Position numbers and translations under genes: made by a program
The notes under the pieces: model-generated
What the model was told of the DNA's origin: nothing
Database searches by the model: none
Seen by the model: only the letters and a program-made list of their open reading frames with translations
DNA from: UBA10107 sp963835585
GTDB lineage: Archaea > Nanobdellota > Nanobdellia > Woesearchaeales > UBA10107
Assembly (NCBI GenBank): GCA_963835585.1
Contig: CAWIGF010000001.1
Coordinates: 124,001 to 188,000 of the forward strand
DNA length: 64,000 bases
Direction: 5' to 3'
In this document: positions 61,098 through 64,000 of the stretch, piece after piece
Position numbering within the stretch: the first letter of the stretch is position 1
Layout of the letters: each line of letters starts with the position of its first letter

Positions 61098-61787
61098 ATG
61101 ACTGCAAACACTGCGATACTTTTCATACAGCAATATCCGCAATTAACCTATGCATTAACCACGGGCATCCAAATATTGGGCATCCTTGTATCATTTTTTA
61201 TAAGTTTTTTAGGGTATAAGGCATATAAAATCACCAATGATGCGAAACACAAATACTTCTTCTATGGATTTTTGTTCTTAGGGTTGAGTTTCCTAGCGAA
61301 CCTAGCATTGAATGTTTTGCTCCGTTCCTCATTCGCAAAATATCTCCTTGAAAGCCAGTATCATTACTACACACTTTCGTTCTTTGGAATATATTACATA
61401 TTCTTACTTGGCATGATGCTTGCATACCTTTCCCTTGCAATCGTTTATACTGACATGAACAAATCGAAGGACATCTGGCTGTTCTACTTCTGGACCATCA
61501 TAATAGGAATTTACACATTCACAGGACAAGATGTGTTGTTCAATATAGTCTGCGCATTACTGCTTTCTTTCGTTGTTTTGTTCACTTATCAAAAATACAA
61601 AGAGAACAGGAATGCTAACAGACGATCCACGTTCCTGGCATTTTTCTGCCTGTTCCTCTTCCACATCCTAGGGGTTATCCCCGCAATAGACTATCTGTTC
61701 ATGATAAGAGAACTCATTTTATTGATAGGCCTCATATTATTACTGATCCCTTTATGGAAAATACAATATGGCAGAAAGAAGAAGTAA
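61098..61787 (+). CDS. Polytopic membrane protein, about seven spans
   Basis: 229 residues with seven hydrophobic helices (starting near 18, 53, 92, 126, 148, 180 and 205) and positively charged loops, ending IQYGRKKK. There is no recognisable transporter or enzyme motif. It overlaps the following winged-helix gene by 20 bases. The pair may form a membrane sensor and regulator unit. ATTTTATAAAGC at 61066-61077 is its TATA box. Confidence 0.6.
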   Translation: MTANTAILFIQQYPQLTYALTTGIQILGILVSFFISFLGYKAYKITNDAKHKYFFYGFLFLGLSFLANLALNVLLRSSFAKYLLESQYHYYTLSFFGIYYIFLLGMMLAYLSLAIVYTDMNKSKDIWLFYFWTIIIGIYTFTGQDVLFNIVCALLLSFVVLFTYQKYKENRNANRRSTFLAFFCLFLFHILGVIPAIDYLFMIRELILLIGLILLLIPLWKIQYGRKKK

Positions 61788-62040
61788 ACACCAAATCATA
61801 TATGACATCCTGAACCTCATTAGTCAGAAAGGGGGAAAAGTTAAACCGACTCATATTCTTTATGGAGGCAATTTATCACATGACCGCCTCAAAAAATATT
61901 TGCAAGAATTAATTGACGCCGGTTTTATTGAGAAAATAGATGAGAAGGGCAAAACATTCTACCAATTGGCTGAAAAAGGATATAAATTCATGGAAGAATT
62001 CAAGAAAATTGAAGAAATGACTTCAGCATTCGGAATTTAA
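61768..62040 (+). CDS. Winged-helix transcriptional regulator
   Basis: 90 residues: RSKHQIIYDILNLISQKGGK, LSHDRLKKYLQELIDAGFIE and a wing TFYQLAEKGYKFMEEF. This is the archaeal single-domain wHTH pattern (HTH_45-like). The gene overlaps the membrane protein gene by 20 bases and converges with the 140-residue protein gene, overlapping it by 4. Confidence 0.75.
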   Translation: MAERRSKHQIIYDILNLISQKGGKVKPTHILYGGNLSHDRLKKYLQELIDAGFIEKIDEKGKTFYQLAEKGYKFMEEFKKIEEMTSAFGI

Positions 62041-62459
62041 CCTTTGCCAGCATAATATTTTTTGCTCAATTCGCTCGTGATTGCATTTACTCTTTCGAAA
62101 TTCTTAAGCTCTTTTTGAGTCCAAAACTGTTTTACTCTTTTTTCCGCTTTTTCTTTTTCTCCTGGCTTGAACTTAAAGACATCTCCTATCCCATAGAACC
62201 AACACCAGGAAATGACATCCGGATTGTGAATCAAATAATGATCTGCAAGATTCGTGTCATACCTGCCTCCAGAAAACGAACCAAAAACTCCCTTGCTAAC
62301 CCTTTTCTGTAAAGATTCACGACCACCTGTTCTTTTTACCGCCTCTTCCACAAAATCATAAAGCATCGTATTGGACGGGATAGTACAACCTTCCATTATT
62401 GGTTCTTTAAACCCCAAAATTAGCGCGTCCATCGTTCTGTCTTCTAACTCAAATAACAT
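62037..62459 (-). CDS. Unrecognised 140-residue protein, partner of the reverse transcriptase
   Basis: Starts within the 3' end of the reverse transcriptase gene (11-base overlap), so the two are translated together. The protein has an N-terminal MLFELEDRTMDALILGFKEP, a central GVFGSFSGGRYDTNLADHYL, aromatic SWCWFYGIGDVF, and a charged helical end (KEKAEKRVKQFWTQKELKNF). It has no membrane segment or known motif. It is not obviously the Avd accessory protein of diversity-generating retroelements. As the invariant neighbour of a reverse transcriptase, it may be its effector or accessory subunit. Confidence 0.6.
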   Translation of the reverse strand: MLFELEDRTMDALILGFKEPIMEGCTIPSNTMLYDFVEEAVKRTGGRESLQKRVSKGVFGSFSGGRYDTNLADHYLIHNPDVISWCWFYGIGDVFKFKPGEKEKAEKRVKQFWTQKELKNFERVNAITSELSKKYYAGKG

Positions 62460-63357
62460 CTAAACCCTCCATTTTCATACGTACGTTCGCATCCTCGTTA
62501 ACCCAAGGGCTATAGTTCACTTCGTTCATCTCAAAAGGCTTGCTCTTATTCTTCAGCCGTTCGCTTTCTGAATTCTTCATCACCTCTCCATCAACAAATT
62601 TGTGACCAAGCAGATATATCGAATCCTCTTTCTGAAAGAATAACTTATCCTTAGCAACCGGAAAATACAATTCAGTCAGGTAGATCGCTCCAAGAAACAA
62701 TTTTGGTTCTTGTTCATTCTGTGAACTTATTGTGATGTCATCAACCCATCGAGAATATCGAAATCTTCTCTCATTTGATTTTTCAGCAAGCAATACATCA
62801 AATTTAAACAATATTCTATTAAACAATGCCATGCTGCAAGGAGATCCTTGTGGCAACGCTCTTTTTCCATCCGAATATTTAGTTGTGTTTAGCATCGAAA
62901 GGAGATAGGTGATGGGTTTTCTGTTATCTTCTGAAATATCAGACAATAAAGAGGAGAAGAAATCAACCACGTGTTCAAATGAAATATTCTGAAATGCACT
63001 TTTCAAGTCATATGAAAGGACTGATGCGCACGGCAAATGTGTCTCGAGGCTCTTCTTTACTGACCAACCTTTCTCTCCGCCATGACATGATTTATGCACA
63101 TCTTTGCTTTTTATCAATGGAAGAATATATTCACCCAGAAATATTTTCAGAGGATTTTTCGGGACTGATAATTCTCTTTTTTTATTTCCAGATACTTGTA
63201 CCCATTTGTTGTATAGCGGCTTTCTTTTATTTAAAATAAAGAGGACATCGTCAATTGACGAATCGAACCTGCATTTGTCAACATCGTATTCCAAAATAAC
63301 ATTCTTTAAAGCGTTTCTATTTTTGGGATCTCCAAGTATGTTTTCTAGTTCAATCAT
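62449..63357 (-). CDS. Retron-like reverse transcriptase
   Basis: About 302 residues from the ATG at 63357; an in-frame ATG at 63387 adds ten. Motif A is LSYDLKSAFQNIS with the first catalytic Asp. Motif B is RALPQGSPCSMALFNRIL. Motif C is YSRWVDDITIS with Asp-Asp. A late LLGHKFVDG stands where retron enzymes have VTGL.VN. Upstream, RELSVPKNPL and CHGGEKGWSVKKSLETHL match the fingers region. The QGSP motif and DDIT.S favour retron or unknown-group enzymes over diversity-generating retroelements. There are no maturase, nuclease or CRISPR domains. The catalytic residues are intact. Confidence 0.9.
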   Translation of the reverse strand: MIELENILGDPKNRNALKNVILEYDVDKCRFDSSIDDVLFILNKRKPLYNKWVQVSGNKKRELSVPKNPLKIFLGEYILPLIKSKDVHKSCHGGEKGWSVKKSLETHLPCASVLSYDLKSAFQNISFEHVVDFFSSLLSDISEDNRKPITYLLSMLNTTKYSDGKRALPQGSPCSMALFNRILFKFDVLLAEKSNERRFRYSRWVDDITISSQNEQEPKLFLGAIYLTELYFPVAKDKLFFQKEDSIYLLGHKFVDGEVMKNSESERLKNKSKPFEMNEVNYSPWVNEDANVRMKMEGLDVI

Positions 63358-63364
63358 GGTTATT

Positions 63365-63469
63365 TTACAAAAAATCATCCTGTTCATCCAATGCTTCCCA
63401 ATGCCCTCGTTCCGGAAGGTATAACGGCGTAATCCTGCCGTCTTTTGTTCGTATTGTCACTTCTATCAT
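63365..63469 (-). CDS. 34-residue peptide, first gene of the reverse transcriptase operon
   Basis: MIEVTIRTKDGRITPLYLPE at the start, then a Trp/acidic end (DEQDDFL). GGAG at 63477-63480 lies 7 bases before the ATG, and a TATA box lies at 63502-63509. The stop is 7 bases before the reverse transcriptase ATG and in another frame. Composition looks like real protein (two strands and a helix). It may be a small partner, or a leader peptide that controls the next gene. Confidence 0.5.
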   Translation of the reverse strand: MIEVTIRTKDGRITPLYLPERGHWEALDEQDDFL

Positions 63470-63480
63470 AGTGCATCTCC

Positions 63481-63527
63481 GCTTGTTTTCAAGCTAAATA
63501 GTATATAGACTTGTAAACTATATGCAT
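63481..63527 (-). promoter_or_regulatory. Promoter and inverted repeats before the reverse transcriptase operon
   Basis: The minus-strand TATA box is TCTATATAC (63501-63509). It forms one arm of an inverted repeat, ATATAG...CTATAT, centred near 63513. Just inside the transcript, GCTTG-AAAA-CAAGC (63481-63494) can form a hairpin before the ribosome-binding site. A repressor covering the TATA element is an easy reading of this layout. Confidence 0.45.
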
Positions 63528-63601
63528 TTTACTGCACAGAATTTGTCAATAGTGTTGTATATAAGGCAAAACCTTAAAAAGAAGGAAAATTCCAATAATT
63601 C

Positions 63602-64000
63602 ATGCTTGATGCTGCAACAGTAAAAAAAATAATTGATTTTGTCTTCGTAAGGCCAAGAACTATACAGGAAATCGCAGAACACATCGATAAGAATTGGAGA
63701 ACTGCAGACAGATATGTGCAGGAAATACAGGAAGAGCAGGGAACGCTTTCTACAAGAGTGTTCAGGGAAGGAACAAGAGGGGCGTTAAAGGTCGTATACG
63801 GTGTAAATGCTGAGAAAATAAGCAACACCGTTGCCCAGCAGATCCTTGAAGATCATATTTTCAAATCATTATGGAGAGATGACTTTTCCCCATTTGATAT
63901 TTTCCAATATGTTCCAGAAAATAACAAGCAAGTATGGAGCAGACAAGGAAAAGGGGAGGATTATCTCGGAACTCTTGATAATTTACGTGATTTATTATTG
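63602..64000 (+). CDS. HTH-domain protein, cut by the window end
   Basis: The first 133 residues are visible; the frame runs open past 64000. The N-terminus MLDAATVKKIIDFVFVRPRT, IQEIAEHIDKNWRTADRYVQ is a winged helix, followed by a wing GALKVVYGVNAE and a mixed region. The full protein may have a further catalytic or sensing domain downstream. TGTATATAAG at 63556-63565 gives a start near 63587. The gene is divergent from the reverse transcriptase operon and may regulate it. Confidence 0.65.
   Translation, partial: MLDAATVKKIIDFVFVRPRTIQEIAEHIDKNWRTADRYVQEIQEEQGTLSTRVFREGTRGALKVVYGVNAEKISNTVAQQILEDHIFKSLWRDDFSPFDIFQYVPENNKQVWSRQGKGEDYLGTLDNLRDLLL

Noticed and set aside
63358..63600. Classical retron msr-msd RNA upstream of the reverse transcriptase
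   Set aside because: I found only short hairpins and no long inverted a1/a2 repeat with a branching G context; the space is partly filled by a likely ORF.
62037..64000. Diversity-generating retroelement (template and variable repeats)
   Set aside because: No pair of near-identical repeats differing at A positions is visible, and motif B is QGSP, not the form usual for those enzymes. A variable gene outside the window cannot be excluded.
1..64000. CRISPR array or further rRNA/tRNA genes
   Set aside because: I saw no regularly spaced direct repeats and no second T-arm/D-arm pair besides tRNA-Pro. Reading by eye can miss diverged RNA genes.

Overview
The window is a stretch of archaeal chromosome, most likely from a DPANN-type archaeon. 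The evidence is the information-processing genes: Rpo7 (E'), Spt4, Rpo12 (P), TFS, ribosomal proteins S24e, S27ae and L37ae, NMD3, aIF5B, aEF-1beta, aRF1, two Orc1/Cdc6-type ATPases, an archaeal class I CCA-adding enzyme, Trm1, Fcf1 and a PINA-like ATPase. Many genes have a TATA-like box about 26 bases before the ATG, which fits leaderless transcription. Others have Shine-Dalgarno motifs or ATGA/GTGA overlaps. The exact phylum cannot be fixed from the sequence alone. The rich nucleotide metabolism is more than many DPANN genomes carry.

Layout. 1-2978: two secreted-type proteins of bacterial flavour, a six-repeat NHL propeller and a beta-barrel-like protein with a C-terminal LysM. 2979-6604 (minus): tRNA methylthiotransferase, 2H phosphoesterase, and an S27ae-S24e-Spt4-Rpo7-Fcf1 operon. 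6651-7540: an IS5/IS903-like insertion sequence placed at the last codons of a Na+/H+-antiporter-like gene. 8780-13424: CCA enzyme, MoxR ATPase + VWA pair, phosphoesterase and a hypothetical protein. 13549-17682: a short ORF with its own promoter and hairpin terminator, then a thymidylate module (C39-like peptidase, DHFR, ThyA; divergent dCTP deaminase-like pair). 17679-19603: DUF167, TFS, signal peptidase, NMD3.

19719-37713 is an 18-kb purine cluster: PurE-like, PurO, AICAR transformylase, PurB, PurC, PurM, PurL, PurQ, GuaA, PurD, PurN, GuaB, PurA. It covers every step from phosphoribosylamine to AMP and GMP. PurF is absent from the window.

37747-50633 holds RtcA, a 629-residue coiled-coil protein, translation factors, Orc1/Cdc6, Trm1, aIF5B, a PUA protein, an HAD hydrolase, an asparagine synthase-like protein, prefoldin, Rpo12 and L37ae. 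A tRNA-Pro with a broken 5' acceptor strand lies just upstream of L37ae. 50894-60579 holds aspartokinase, aRF1 interrupted exactly at its GGQ motif by a 422-residue LAGLIDADG intein, a DUF3750-like protein, a metallopeptidase, PINA, SerS, an acidic peptide and a second Orc1/Cdc6-type ATPase.

The last 3.4 kb is accessory-looking. It has a 144-bp segment bounded by perfect 13-bp inverted repeats, two overlapping tiny ORFs, a multi-span membrane protein with a winged helix, and a three-gene minus-strand operon. That operon encodes a 34-residue peptide, a retron-like reverse transcriptase and an unrecognised 140-residue protein. It is divergent from an HTH protein cut by the window end. This reverse-transcriptase operon is the best candidate for an undescribed system.
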